From Epiperipatus broadwayi (Eukaryota > Onychophora > Udeonychophora > Euonychophora > Peripatidae): a stretch of DNA of 64,000 nt. The notes under the pieces were generated by a model. The model was not told the DNA's origin and ran no database searches. It worked only from the letters and a program-made list of their open reading frames with translations. Position 1 is the first letter of the stretch. Each line of letters opens with the position of its first letter. The DNA lies in assembly GCA_028023455.1 (NCBI GenBank), contig JAQFVV010000556.1, positions 188,001 through 252,000 on the forward strand. The letters run 5' to 3'. A program made the translations under genes and the position numbers. Positions 33,311 through 46,764 of the stretch are shown piece by piece.

Positions 33311-33999
33311 TATTCGAAACCATGAGAATCTCTGGTGTAATAGGTCTTGATTTGCATCACTTCTCAAATTTAATGATTATGCTTGAACTCTAATTTACTT
33401 AGCTTAAAATATTAGCAATATTACTGCTATATTAGATAATATATGTCTCTAGTTATTCCCATAACCTCTGTCATTTGGCAAGCCACGATAAGAAAATTGT
33501 ATATCATTTGGCATGTTAAATTATCATAGACATCAACTATTCACTAAGTACAAAGGTTACTAAATTCATTTGAATGAAGTTACTGACACTGTACTACTTT
33601 TAATTAACTTACCAATTGTGTAATGTCTGATAACACTGAATTAACTATATTTTAATCAATAATTGAGTATAACCTATTTTGTTTTATGTTAATTATTGCC
33701 AGCTATAATAAACTTATTTAAATTTTCCTTGTCTCCATTATTATTTTTGCTGTAAACCAATCCAATTAAATTATTAATTAAATACATATAATATATGTAA
33801 TAGTGATAATATTGATACTGCATAGTTATTAATTAGATTTAACTTAACATTAGTTTATTGACTCTGTAATAAAATTTTGAGTCTCATTCTGCTCCCTGTT
33901 TAGAAAAGGGCTATGGATTAAATAAATCCTGCCAATAAACTCAGGAATGTTATTCATGGAGTATTAAATTATGGACTGGTAAATAAATTGAATCTTGGT
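33311..33999. other. AT-rich spacer, no gene seen
   Basis: AT-rich sequence; nothing recognised beyond scattered short repeats. Confidence 0.35.
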
Positions 34000-34100
34000 T
34001 CGATTTAGGGACTCCTATATCCCTTATCGGCCAGGCTTGTTATATTTACTAGGACTCTAGGTTTTGTTACGTGAATGTATATTTCTGACCGTTACAATAT
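34000..34100 (+). repeat. Relic of the SINE-like repeat
   Basis: Ends TTTCTGACCGTTACAATATA, close to the plus-strand end of the copy at 1465-1921, preceded by GTTACGTGAATGTATA which aligns with TTACGTTAAGTCACAT there. Only the terminal region is recognisable. Confidence 0.4.
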
Positions 34101-34628
34101 ATATCTTCATGTTTATAAATAAAAATGAAATAAATAAATAGCTTGCAACTTTTAGAAGAAAAAAAATAATTCCAACCTGGATCCTTTTTTTAATATTATT
34201 TTTTTCTTTCATTTGTTTTTTTTTTTTTTTTAAATATATCTATCTTAGTATGAGGGTGAACAGCTTGTAAGGTTGCACTAACTTTATTTCAAAGAGATGT
34301 CTGAATTGGTACAATCTATATAGAAAACCCCAGCCTGTAAGCATGGCAAGTGATGCTCTGCACCATGAGTCTGTTTTTGTAATATATATAATATTAGAAG
34401 AACATTTTGAAATAAAATAAAATTGGTTTAACAATAATTTTTAAATAAACTTTAATAATGAAAAATGAAAATTTAATAAGTGAAAGTATAAGTAAAAAAT
34501 CTACAAAGTAATTCTTCAGCCCTACAAAAAAATTTAAAAAATAATATTTACCTCAGTTTTAAAGATGGTGTCTGATGGTACAATAATTTAATTTTTGCAA
34601 GATTTATAATCTTAAGTACTATTTTTTC

Positions 34629-34830
34629 ACAGAGGCAAAACTCTCCATACAATGGCTTCACTCAGTGAAAGCCAGACCAATCAATGAATGCACGAAAGTT
34701 TTTGCATTAAATCCCTATCTAGTATCTACTCACTGAGTGGTGCTACTATGTGGAGAGTTTTGCCTCTATGAAAAACAGCTTGTGTAAGCATAAAGAATGA
34801 TGATCATGTGATGTTTGATGATTTCATATT
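34629..34830 (+). mobile_element. Short foldback of the hammerhead family
   Basis: GAGGCAAAACTCTCCATAC at 34633 pairs with TATGTGGAGAGTTTTGCCTC at 34748, and the family terminus ATGATCATGTGATGTTTGAT follows at 34800. Between the arms it keeps GCATTAAATCCCTATCTAGT, corresponding to the region beside the ribozyme in the full elements, but not the ribozyme. A possible 9 bp duplication TATTTTTTC (34620-34628 and 34831-34839) is low-complexity. Confidence 0.6.
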
Positions 34831-35542
34831 TATTTTTTCCATGATCCATAATTTTATAATTGTGATCTCATACATTCTTGGTACTGCTCTTTAACAAACT
34901 AATTCAGCTAAAATCTATTCTATCAGTTGGACTTTACATGTGTGAATCATTCATATAAAATTGTTTGTAATATTGTTGTAACAATGCGATGAATTCAAAT
35001 TTTTTATTTGTTGAAAAAAGTTATTTATTAATTTTCTTTGCCATTGGTTGAAATTGTGAATTACATTGATGTAATAAATCTCTTCTCTTTTATTTACATT
35101 ATCCATTTTATCATCATTTATCTTGATTAATTATAAAAACTTTTTTATTTTAATTCTTAGTATAACAACTTTAATTAGTTATGTTATCAATCTCTTGATT
35201 TCTTTCAAGTTCGATTTCTTTATAGCTATCAAATAACAGTACCATCATTTATATGATAGAATGAATATGAAATTATAAATTTTTAGGAATAAACAAATTA
35301 TATCTTAGGTGGAATAGGCATTTCTAATGTTATCTGAATTTAAAGAAAATAAATTAAAACACTTCCCATCATCTTTGGGTCTCCCTCTTTCTCTCAGTTA
35401 ATCCATTATTTGGTACATATTTTATATATTTCAAACTTTCATCTAAAACATGTTCGGTAATTAAAATGGTTTACTAGAAAAGATATATAAGCATTTCTAT
35501 AAAAATAATAAATAATGACTTGAGAAAAGATAAATTGATCTT
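34831..35542. other. AT-rich spacer, no gene seen
   Basis: AT-rich; no motif or repeat family recognised. Confidence 0.35.
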
Positions 35543-36405
35543 TTTAGATAGGATTTTCTTTCTATCAGTTGATTCAGTAATTACTAATATTCTTTTTGTG
35601 GAAGTTATCCAGAAATAAAAATAAAACATTTTTTTTTAACTCTGCTTTTCTCAGGAAATTAAGAAATAGTTGATCCATCTATCCAATGATAAGTTATTAT
35701 ATTTTATAAACAATAAAAAACAAATGGATCATTGTAACAAACCGATTCTGCAGAAGTTAGCTTGTTTTATTGAATTAATGCCAAATATTCATTCTAAACA
35801 CTTCAGATAAAAGCCAGATGGCAACCTAGGTTTGTTGACTGAAATCTTTATAACAATGAATTCTTATTCTATGTTAAAAATTAATTTATCTTAATATTTA
35901 TAGTATGCTGCCTTATTTACAAAAACAGATCAAGTTTAACCTTTTTGTAATCCTGCTTATCACTTCTGCATTGATAATAGTCATTGATTTTCCAAATAGG
36001 ATTCTTTTTCTATCAGCTGATTTCAGTAATTATTCATTTATTTTTTGTGGAAGTTGTCCAGAAATAAAAATAAAAAAGTTTTTTTAATTCAGTTTTTTTC
36101 CCCCAAAAATTAAGAAATAGCTGATCCATCTATCCAATAATAAGTTATTATATTTTATAAACAATAAAAACAAATGAATCATTGTAAAAAACTTATTCTG
36201 CAGAAGTTGACTTATTTTATTGAATTAATATCAAATATTCTCATTCTAAACACTGGAGATGAAAACCAGATGGCAACTCAGTCTTGTTGACAGAAGAGTT
36301 CATAACAATGAATTCTTATTCTATGTTAAAAAGAAGCAAAATTTAATTTCTTTTAATATTTATTACCACTTTTGCATTAATAATAGTCATTGATCTTCCA
36401 AAGCA
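35543..36405 (+). repeat. Tandem duplication of about 450 bp
   Basis: The segment from GATAGGATTTTCTTTCTATC at 35543 recurs from AATAGGATTCTTTTTCTATC at about 35995. Shared blocks include GATCCATCTATCCAAT, TTATTATATTTTATAAACAA and ATGAATTCTTATTCTATGTT. The copies have diverged by point changes and small indels. A 60-codon frame across the second copy is not a gene. Confidence 0.8.
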
Positions 36406-37365
36406 TGTAAATAATAAATAAAAATTGCACCACATTGTTTTAAAAATTTTTTTTTCATTTCTTAGACACAACCCATGGTCATATCTTGAATGGTTTTGTG
36501 CAGTTCAAACCATGAGTCATAGCTGGTGCTCAAACCTTACATGAACTCCTGAATTACAAACCATTTGTTTATATATATGGAGATAGATTTTTTATAACCA
36601 CAATATAGTGAATGAGTAACTTTGATAGTGTGTCTGTGTGCATATACACCTAAAATTTATAAAGGAAGTAAAAGAAATCAACACAAAAGTTAAAAATATT
36701 CAAAAGAGTGTAGAATGATTTAAATATTAATTAAATAAATAATATTCTGAAAAAAAAAACTATTACTAATGTAGCAAAAAAACAACAACTAATGTATAGA
36801 AAAGTGTATATATAATTATAAAAATTAATTTTAATATATGTTAATATATGCTATATTTAAAATAGAAGTAAGACAAAATTAAGTAAGAAATTATTTTTGG
36901 GCCTCAAAGCAAAAGAATGTGGCTTGTTTTGATAAATGTAAGTTAATGAAAAATAGTTGTGGTATTAAATTTGTAGTCTGTATATTAATTAATCAAGAAG
37001 GGATAATACTTAGCTTTAATCTTTCTGCTTATCAATCTATTTATTTCTTAATATGTGACTAATTAGCATCTTATAATAATCAATATTCAGCAAAATTATG
37101 TTTAAGAAATCATAGAAAAATGGCAGACAGTGTAGTTGTATGATTCATCATTTTGTAGGTAATTCAGTGCTCTTTCTAATAACATTTTTGAACTAGTGAC
37201 AAATCAGCTTCAAAGCCAGTATGAGCTAAAATGCCACATTCTTCTAAATATGGAGTAACTTAAGATATGAATGTTTTTATAAAAGATAGTAAAAAAAGTC
37301 CTATAGAGGAAAAAATATGCAGAGAATTCATACACAGAATTTATAGTATAAATTGATAGTCCCAT
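36406..37365. other. AT-rich spacer, no gene seen
   Basis: No coding signal; short A/T runs only. Confidence 0.35.
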
Positions 37366-38327
37366 ATATATATATATCAGTGACAAAGTGTGACTTTTTT
37401 AGGAATGGAAATATACTTCTTTTTTTAATAATGTTTTTATTTCACTTGCCACAATTTTTACATAATAGTACTTAATATATATATATATATTACACACATC
37501 TAGAAAAATCTGAAACTCTCTTATCTGTAAATCAGAGAATATATTATCAATATATTTTTATCTTCCAAATCTTTTTAACATTAATAAAAGTTTTAACTGT
37601 AAATTAGATCTTAGCATTGTTTGAACTTCTTATAATTAACCAAGAATATGTTAGTCAAATTCATTCTTTGTGTATATAAAAACAATTCAATTGTTGGTAA
37701 AAAAAATTGAAAGTCAACAGTAATTCTATACAAAAAGTAATGAATTTGAATTGCTCATTTCAATCAGAATGTGATTGTTTAAATATAGATAATACATTAT
37801 CAATATATTTTTATCATCCAAAGCCTTTTAACATTCTTAAAAGTTTTAACTATAAATTAGATCTTAGCATTGTTTGAACTTTTTATAATTAACTGAGAAT
37901 GTGTTAGACAAATTTCTTTACATACATAAAACAATTCAACTGTTGATAAAAAAATTGAAAGCCAACAGTAATTCCATACAAAAAATAATGAATTTGAATT
38001 GCTCATTCTAATCAAACTGTGATTAGTTTAAATATAGATAATATATTATCAATATATTTTTATCTTCCAAATCCTTTTAATATTCTTAAAAGTTTTAACT
38101 GTGAATTAGATCTTAGCATTATTTGAATTTCTTATAATGAACCAAGAATGTGTTAGTCAAATTCATTCTTTGCGTATATAAAAACAATTCAACTGTTGGT
38201 AAAAAAATTGAAAGTGAATTTTTTAAATTGAATTTTAATTAAAGCTTTTGAAAGTTTTAGTGAATTTTTCTACAGAAGCAATCATTCCATTCAATACATG
38301 GATGCTTTGTCCCTGATATATATATAT
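37366..38327. mobile_element. Candidate TIR element carrying a tandem array
   Basis: The ends TATATATATATCAGTGACAA (37366) and, inverted, TTGTCCCTGATATATATATA (38308) are inverted repeats of about 22 bp with one mismatch in the non-AT part. Between them is an array of 2.7 units of about 250 bp starting at 37541, 37794 and 38043 and ending near 38217. No protein is encoded. Because the outer part of the inverted repeat is (AT)n, target-site duplication cannot be read. Confidence 0.5.
37541..38217 (+). repeat. Tandem array, about 250 bp unit, 2.7 copies
   Basis: Each unit starts at TTATCAATATATTTTTATC and carries AATTAGATCTTAGCATT and AACAATTCAA-TGTTG blocks. Spacings between starts are 253 and 249 bp. 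Copies differ by scattered substitutions. Confidence 0.9.
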
Positions 38328-40794
38328 TGTAACAGTAGCTGGGTTCAAATATGAGTACTAAAGGTAGTAAAAGGCAATAATGATTACAAAAGAGTGTTTA
38401 TTGTGATTGTTATTATGAATTAAATTGATAGATGCAAGAAAATTTATAGATATACATACAAACCCTGTTACAAAAGAGTGTGAGTGAAATACATTAACTA
38501 TTTAAAGGCATGAATGTATACATATATATTTATTACATGTGTTGTTGTGATGTTGCATAGAATTAATTACTAACAGATTTGTATGTGAAGATGGAAGAGA
38601 AGTGTTTACGTGCGGAGTTGTATTTTTATTATTTTGTTTTATATATTTTATTGTTTATTAATATCGTAAGTTATAATTATTTAAATAATGTAATTTGTAG
38701 TTCATGTTTCTTAATGAAAGCAAATCAAAATATAAGGCTGGAGAATAATAAATGGAATTTCAAATTGTGCCAAGGGCGATTTCTGTTAATAACACTTGTC
38801 ATCGGAATTCCAAGAACTGGCCAAGTTAGTATTTTGGAACAATGGAAGCTAAAAGCATTCCTGAGATATGGTTATTGGCATATAGATAGATAAAAAAAAG
38901 TGAGGTGAAAGAGAGTTAAAAGAAAAGAACTATATTTATTTTTTTTTGATTTTATAGTGATTCGGAAAAGACCGTTATAGAGAGAAAGAAGCATGAAAAC
39001 TAATTTTTCATAAACTGATTTGATTAATAAAAATTAATAAGAATGGATCACATCAAAATGCAGGGGTAAAAGAATCATGTAGATTTGTTAAAACAGCCAG
39101 TATATAGCTGTTGTGACCTGCCTACCACGATGATCTTTGTCTATGGAGATTTTGCCATCTATTTCAAGCAAGTGAAGTGATCGTGGAGCTACAAACAACA
39201 AGAACTTTCATGCCTTCAACTTTGAATAATCTATCTAACACCTCTAGGATGGATTATCATATATGTAAATGATATGGATTCTTTCATAATCTTTCAGACT
39301 GACAACTCTTGTTAAAACAATCGCCGTCATAATATTGCAAGCTCATCAGCCTTAAACATGCAAATGTTTGCTTTGACTTTCTATATATTAAGTGAACATA
39401 TAATAATAAATTAAGAAATATGTGCTTTGTCCCAACTTAAAGTAATTTTAGAAATAGATTAAATCATTTAATAAATACAACTCTGAACTATAGTTGCACT
39501 CTTTCATGTATATTGATTATATATATATGTATTGGAATGAATGAATTGTATGTTTGAGATATTAATATATGTGTGTTAATAAATATTAGAATTTTAAGCT
39601 ATAACTTGTGTATTTATTTGAATTATGAGATTCTTATAATTTCTGGGTTATTATTTATAAAAGCTTACTGATATCCATTACCATATATCTCTAAAAGAAA
39701 TAAAATAATAAGATTCGTAGGAATTTAGAAAATATATAAATGACGTTTCTTTGTAAGATAGCCTCGGCTTCATTTTCCCAATAGACATTGTTTCCCAGTA
39801 CCCAAAAATGGTCCATTGGAATCTTTTCTTTTGTTTTCGAAGGGTATAATTCTTATTAATTGATAAGATTGGTGCTTGAGATGGGAATTATTCCATTCTC
39901 ATAAAATATACCTACTCACAGTTTGGGTAATAACATGTTCTCACTCAAATTCTTAGAATAGAATCATGGGTAGACTTAAAATATATATTGTAATGGTCAG
40001 AATCGTGTATCTCGTTAACACACTGCAGAATTCAAACCCTAGACATGAAACTCAACATTCTAAGAGTTTCCTCCCAGAAATTCTGAGTTCGAATCCAAAG
40101 TCTATACTCCAGAGTGCCACCTATGTGATAATGCATCTGATGCTACTAATAGAATAGTTTCTTGCTAGTGCTGGTGGTCAGGGAGAAGCAAGAGATTCTA
40201 TATTAAAATACATCATTAGGTTCGCTAACTAATGACTATGGATGGTACAAAATATATATATAATATGATATAGACTGAAGTAATGGTGTGGATCGCAAAA
40301 AATAAATATATTCAAAATAAGTCAGTAAAATTCCATAAGTTTATTTACTTAACAATATAAAGATGGCATTGTCTGTATAAGCCAGATCGTGCTGTTAACT
40401 CATTAAAATATAGTTTTGAAATTAATTTAATGAAGTGCCATTTGGATTTACATTAATGGCTTGTTAATTTACATATACTCTCCATACCTCAAGTAAGCAA
40501 AAGTATAGTTAGGTGAAGAAAGGCTGATTTCAAGATATATGAGGCCTACAGTGAATATAATAAGTGTTTGCTTAATTCAATTTCATATTTAAGATTGGAA
40601 AAAAGAACTTATATTGAATTCAAGAATAGTGCGTATGAAATAGCTAGAGACATGGCAGTGATTAAGATGCGGGAAATTGAATGAAATATCAACATTTAAT
40701 ATTTAAAAGAGATTGGTTGTACCAGTGAAGGTTTAATGCACAGGATGGTGTGCGATACATTAAAACCGTGTGGCTTAATGAATTAAAATATAAT
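38328..40794. other. Non-coding sequence with one weak open frame
   Basis: A 104-codon plus frame at 38579-38893 has a hydrophobic segment at residues 16-37 (YFYYFVLYILLFINIVSYNY) that could be a membrane anchor, but there is no recognisable family and I give it little weight. Around 40020-40200 there are tRNA B-box-like sites (GAGTTCGAATCC at 40087), perhaps a SINE scrap. (AT)n occurs near 39520. Confidence 0.25.
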
Positions 40795-41045
40795 AAATAT
40801 CAAAATTAAAGCAGATGGGATGGCGTCTCGCCATGGACCACCATGGAAGGTTTTGTCACAAACAGTCCAAGTCTGGCATTGTACCATGAAGCTCCATGGC
40901 TGGGTGACTAGGTGTAAAATTCCCAGGTATGTCTTTCCAGCGCATACACTACCTGGAAACTGTGAGAAGGAAAGGGAAAGGCCTGATCCATAAATCATTA
41001 GAGAAACAAAATCAGGTCTCAACAACCCATACGCCTATACCAGTA
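40795..41045. other. GC-richer island of unknown nature
   Basis: About 250 bases clearly richer in G and C than the flanks, including CCATGGACCACCATGG (imperfect palindrome), AGCTCCATGGCTGGGTGACT and CATACGCCTATACCAGTAAC. The minus strand is open for 80 codons (40783-41025) but the peptide matches nothing I know. It may be part of a SINE or of an exon. Confidence 0.35.
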
Positions 41046-43340
41046 ACACAATATATAGCATGAACAAATAAATAGATGGGTGATTCTAATTAAGCAAAGG
41101 CACTTAATCAATTCCTATATAATTTTAAGATGGTCCGCATATTTTCGACCTCAACTTTTACAGTTCATACAATACATTGTAAATACAATAAAATAAGTTA
41201 GTTTAAAATAAGAAAAATGGATGGGGAATGCATGATTAAAAGGGATTCATAAGATAAAATGTAATCATGCATTTCTCTGTATTATATAGTCCACTTATTA
41301 ACTTTGCGCATATCCTCATGTTATATAAAAGTAAAAGAAATATACTTTTCTTGAAAGACAATTATTTAAAAGATTAATAAAATATGAAATAAAGTAGCCC
41401 TCGAATGAATGATTTTATAAGACATTTAATAGGAGTCAATTATACAATTTATCCGCATTAATATGGTGGCATAATAATGAAAGGGAAAAGAAATAATTCA
41501 CTCATTCGATGACTATCTAAGTACACTACCATTATAAAAGACAAAATAAATTAGCAAATATATAAAATAGAAAAATATCAACCCAAGGATAGAGTAAAAA
41601 GCACACAATTTAGATTACAAAATATTTTATAGAATTATGCAGTTTTATAATAAAAATACATTTAAAATTTAGCTAGCATTAAAGGGAAATATAATACAAC
41701 ACAAGAGCTCTTGAGTTAATTGAGGTTACCTCATATAAGTTGGACAGTCCGTGCACATTTTTGTCTTCTCCTATTGACTTTAATTGGAGGCTTTAATGGA
41801 AGTTATACAGCATTGATCTTGATGTGGCAGCTTCTTGGTCCAAAATCAAATTAGAGACATTTTCAGCAGCAGTGGCAGTTTACAATAGGTACGATATCGC
41901 AAATTGGCCATCTGAGAAGGAAGCACTTTCCTGTCGGTCTACTCAGACATTCTGCTGTCAATGGGCAAAGTTTGGTAATTTATGAATTTCTCTAATGGTA
42001 TAGGGCTGGCTTTAGCTTCTTGGTATATATAGTTTCACTAAATTCAGCTGCATTAAACTCTCAAAATAGTATATTTGGCTGCTAATTCAACTGAATAAAA
42101 TTTAAAATAATATCTCAAAATTTAACTGAGAACAACTCAGTCAGAATAGACAAGTGTAGCATATATATATAATTAGAAAAGCATATGCATAGGAAAGCAT
42201 ATGATATATCTCTATTTAGAAAAGCATAAGCATAGGATTGGATATCAATTAATAAAATGGGCCCTATATATACCAAGAGAGCTTACAATAGCACTACCCT
42301 GCAGCAATCAATCTAGAACCAAAAATAGATGCAAAAATAAAAACTGCAACTTATCCGAATATCTGAAAACAGGGATTTTATAATTAAATTTTACTTTTAA
42401 GATATTCGGATTAGAATTTGGTTTTAACTTATTTTAATTAAAAAAATACCTGAGTGGACATCTAATTAATTTTACAAAATTTAACTAATTAAACCTATTG
42501 TTCTCTTCCCAACCCTCATTTACTTTTTACATAAAACTTGTGGCGTGACTTTTATAAATCTAAAAACAACAAAATTATTTACTCTTTAAATTTTAAATGT
42601 TTAAATCTTTATGTTTAAATATTATTTTACTAAATGAAAACAAATATGACAAATGTAATATTTCTAAAATAAATAGATTTAAACACAAATAACTTTAAAT
42701 AACGAAACTATTATTTTTATTTAAGTTTTAAAATATATTATTGCAATCTGTGTGTAAATACGGCATATGACCTTTTTAAAATGAATATGTATACATGCAC
42801 ATACTAACAATTTATAAATTATTGTTAGGATTTTTAAATTATCTATATCACAAACATTTATACATTCGTGATCTAATTTAATCGGGATTTCGGCATATAA
42901 GTAGCAATACAGACACACTATGATAAATTCGGGTTTAAACTAGGGTATGAGGGTAGGAAAGAAGTGAGAAGGTGAAAAGAAAATTTGTAAAGCAAATCTT
43001 ACTGTTTTAATATATATATAATTTTAATCATTATATTTTTACATTATATAAAGTAAATTATCTTGATTAAAACTACATTTAATTACTAAAAAAATAGGTT
43101 TTTCATTATGATATTAATTAAAATTTTAAATATTAATTTATAAAAGAAATTAACTATATAGGAATACATACAATATATATGTTTTATACTACACGTGCAT
43201 AAGTGTATAAATTGATGAAATTCAGTATCATATTTTGACTTTTCATCTATAACCAATGTTATTATTAAAATAAATACTTGAGATCAATTACATTATTATA
43301 TAATTTATTTTATTAAGAAAGACCATCTAAATATTTATCA
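41046..43340. other. AT-rich sequence, no gene seen
   Basis: Around 41720-42010 the composition is more balanced, but frames are short and unrecognised. A short direct repeat of GAAAAGCATA(T/A)GCATAGGA lies at 42176 and 42218. Confidence 0.3.
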
Positions 43341-44602
43341 GTAATCATCGGAAATCCAGGCATGGCCGCTTGACAGCGTTGATGCTATAAAAAATCAAAT
43401 ATAACGTTACCGGGCAGCAACTTTTTTTTATATAACATGATTTTTTTTTTGATTAAACAAATTTTTATTTCATTTATAACATGATTTCTTTTTTATTAAA
43501 CAAATTTTTATATTCATTTTCATTGTTTTTTTAATCTGACATTTTTCTTTATTCAACAAATTTTAGTAATTTAACTTTGTGTTTATTTTTCTGATTTTAA
43601 AACTTTTGACTGTTTCACGATGAAAAAACTTGGTTTAACCCCGTTGAAAAAAATATAATACAACTATTTGGAACTTGTTTCGACTTTATTCTACTTTTTT
43701 TTTTTGGTTGACTAAATTGTTTTTCTTCTTATTAAATCAAAAGTAACTTTTGTGTTTTTGGGGGGTAAAAAAATCGTTTTGAAACCCCCACCCTCGGATA
43801 AATAATTCTAACAAAAAGTCAGTATATTTTTTTTAAACAACTTTTTTTCACTTTTTACTTTTATTTATATTTCGTTTGAATTACTTTTTTTTGGCTTCTA
43901 CAATAAACTGCTTTTTGAGAGGTTTCATACTTTATTATTATTAACAAAAAGTAAATAAAAATAGTAAATTATTTTAACCCCGCTGAAAAAAGATAAAATA
44001 TAAAAAAAATACACAAACTTTGAACTTATTTTTATTTATTATTTTATTGCTGTAATAAAAACAATCTGGTATTTGGGAGGACATTATGTGCCTGATAAAA
44101 GGACACAGTCTCACTTTCTGTACTCTGCAATTCTGAAAAGTTTAAAAATTGCACGTTCTTCTTAGACATTTTATTGATATCATATATTTTCCACATTGAA
44201 ATGTGACTTAGTGCGTGAGCTTTGTCGAAGCGTGTTAGACATACCCTTTGACAATTTTTTTACATATTAACACTTTTTAGGAAAGGGTGGGGACCATATG
44301 ACAATTATTAATAATTAACATTATTTAAATATAAATGGCATTACTCTATTATGGAGATTTGAAAAGTTGTACCAACTTGCAATTAAAACACCCTCAAGTG
44401 ATACGGTAATCAGCTATGAATAGAACAAATACACATGAATAGTTTCGAAGCACAAAACAGGCCATAATATTTTGTGCAATATCATGTGTAATGGGTAAAT
44501 ATTGTATTAGCCATAAGGCCGGTTGCAGAAATGGCATTTTTATGTGTTTTGATACATAAACAACGCCATCAATTGGCCGTGCCCGGATTTCAGATGATTA
44601 CC
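43341..44602. mobile_element. Candidate 1.26 kb DNA element with 40 bp TIRs
   Basis: The left end GTAATCATCGGAAATCCAGG, continuing through GGCATGGCC and GCGTTG, is mirrored at the right end by the inverse of GTAATCATCTGAAATCCGGG with GGCACGGCC and GCGTTG: about 40 bp with roughly 80% identity. The interior is AT-rich with poly-T tracts and no coding frame, so it would be non-autonomous. A clear target-site duplication was not found. Confidence 0.6.
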
Positions 44603-46712
44603 TACTTATCTTCTAACTAGATTTTTAATCCTGCTAAGCATATGTAGGATTCCATTTTTCATTAAAAAACTTAATAATAATTAGTATTTATTTTAAACTA
44701 ACATTCCAAAATAGACTACTTGTAAAACGTTTAAATTTTTTATTTTTTTACTTTTATTTTATAATAGTGATTATACTTTTTTTAGCTTTCTTATTTCTAT
44801 GTTATGTTAGTTTTATGTATCATTTAATATTTTATTTAATTTTTATATAATATTATGTTATTGTGAAAAGTCTTCTACGGTGTATTAAAAAAGTCAATAT
44901 GGCATTTTCAATGACCAGCAAGCTAAATAAAAAACTTATAGTCAAGAAGAAAACTGTTGCTAATAGGACTTTATTCTGAATAGAGTTTGGAGCTACACAG
45001 AGGTGCTCAGTGCTCTTTATAACATCTATAGCAGTCCAATGTGTATAGCAATCACTCTTTTCCATATTTGAATTTTAGATGGTATAGAAATTTAGAAAGA
45101 TATGCTAAGTTAAATTCTCAGTCCTGGTTAACCAATATATATTTTTGAAATGATTTATATGTGAGATTGATTTGCTTGTTCAATAATAGATGAAAGAAAT
45201 GTATTGTTGATAAAATAATTTTATATTTTAAGCTATTCTGCATATTGATAGATAAATCAAATAGTAGATAGACAGTGTATACACAAACTCTATTTTTATG
45301 AATATACCAGAAATGTACTTGATCTACGGAAAGACTAATTTTTGTAATACTTTTTTTACTTGGTTGCTTTAACAAATTTCAATCATACATCATGTTACTG
45401 TGAAGCCATAAATTACTACATGATATCAAATTATATGACTTCAGTTATACACTAAACAAAACTAAATGTAAATATGGTACTGTAGCAGCTATTTTTTACT
45501 CTCACTAAATATCACATTTCAAACATGAATTTATGTTCTGTAATCACATTTTCTTCACAATCTGAATACTATGCATATTCAGTTCTGTACTTCAGTTAAA
45601 AGCACATTTACTTATTTTTTTCTGAGCCTCTTTGTCTTCAAAAAGTTTTATACCATTTGCCTTTTGTAAAATACCATACTTTTTTAGATTCCAGATATGT
45701 ACCCAGCATATGGAAAAGCCTTCATTTTTTTAATAGTATTTTTTTTTTAATTGGTTGCTTTAACGATTTTTTTTTTTTTGCTTTGGGAATCACTTGCTGG
45801 AAAATGTACTCAGCCTATGGAAGGAAGGAATTACTTTCTTTACATAAAATGCTTTGTAAAAAAATTACAGTTTATTAATGGTGGAACAAATTTTTTTTTT
45901 CTTGGAAAATGTGCCCTCTAACAAAGAAATGTTTGACTTGATTATCATGTGACAGTGTTATAGTCAGACGTTTAGGGATTTTATATATAGGCAATTCTCT
46001 ATTTTTGTACATTCTATTTTCATATAATTTGCTATTTTGTACTTTCAATTTTTATCAATATTGTAATGGACCGGGTTTTGACTTTAGAGACGTGGATCAA
46101 ATTCAACAATCGACTGCTCCGAACATGATGTGTTTAATCAAGCCACACCAAGTCTGTATGTGCTAGTGCTCCTATCATTTGTGGTTGCACCAAAAATGTA
46201 ATGGACCTAGGTTGGCAATTTGATACTACATGCTCAAAATATCAAAAATGAAACAGCAAAAATGAAAAATTGATGAGTGGGATACAGAAGATGGTCTATG
46301 TAACACCTAACTAATGATTGTGCCTGACTACCTAAACTAGCTCAATTTTATTATCTGGGTCAGACATAATTTAGGGTGGTATATCCAGATCATATTCTTC
46401 TTTCGAGTCCTATTACACCTCGGAGTTCGAACTCCGTGAAGAATTCTGCCTTCAACTCTCTTCAAGGATGGACTTAAATAGGATGGCAATAATACAACCT
46501 CTATATAAGTCCCTGATGGCTTTTCTACTAATGATCATAATGTTAGATTCTCACATAAATATCATGGACATATAAAAGATGTGTGGATATGAACTATATA
46601 TAATTTGGTAAGTGAAGTATGAATGATGTTTGACAAATTAGAGACCAGTGAAATAAAAATTTTCTAACTTCAAACAACAAATATTTTTATTAACAATAGC
46701 TACGTTCAAAAA
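44603..46712. other. AT-rich sequence, no confident gene
   Basis: Frames of 70-85 codons exist (44853-45065, 45118-45375, 45657-45878) but show no family signature. Around 46060-46480 are two TGTAATGGACC boxes (46063, 46197) and a B-box-like GGAGTTCGAACTCC at 46424; this may be another SINE-type relic. Confidence 0.3.
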
Positions 46713-46722
46713 TAATAAATAT

Positions 46723-46764
46723 ATACATATACAAGAGGAGGTGGTCATGTGATGTTTATTGGCT
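46723..46764 (+). mobile_element. 42 bp 3'-terminal stub of the hammerhead family, 10 bp TSD
   Basis: The stub ends CAAGAGGAGGTGGTCATGTG then ATGTTTATTGGCT, identical over its last 24 or so bases to the plus-strand end of foldback 1 (18918-18942). It is flanked by TAATAAATAT at 46713-46722 and 46765-46774. A heavily 5'-truncated insertion of only the terminus, still with a duplication, indicates target-primed retrotransposition from this end. Confidence 0.65.

Noticed and set aside
37541-38217. Centromeric-type satellite
   Set aside because: Only 2.7 units are present and they sit between possible transposon ends; nothing indicates a large array.
38579-38893. 104-codon membrane-protein gene
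   Set aside because: The hydrophobic stretch can arise from T-rich DNA, and no family, splice context or conserved motif supports it.
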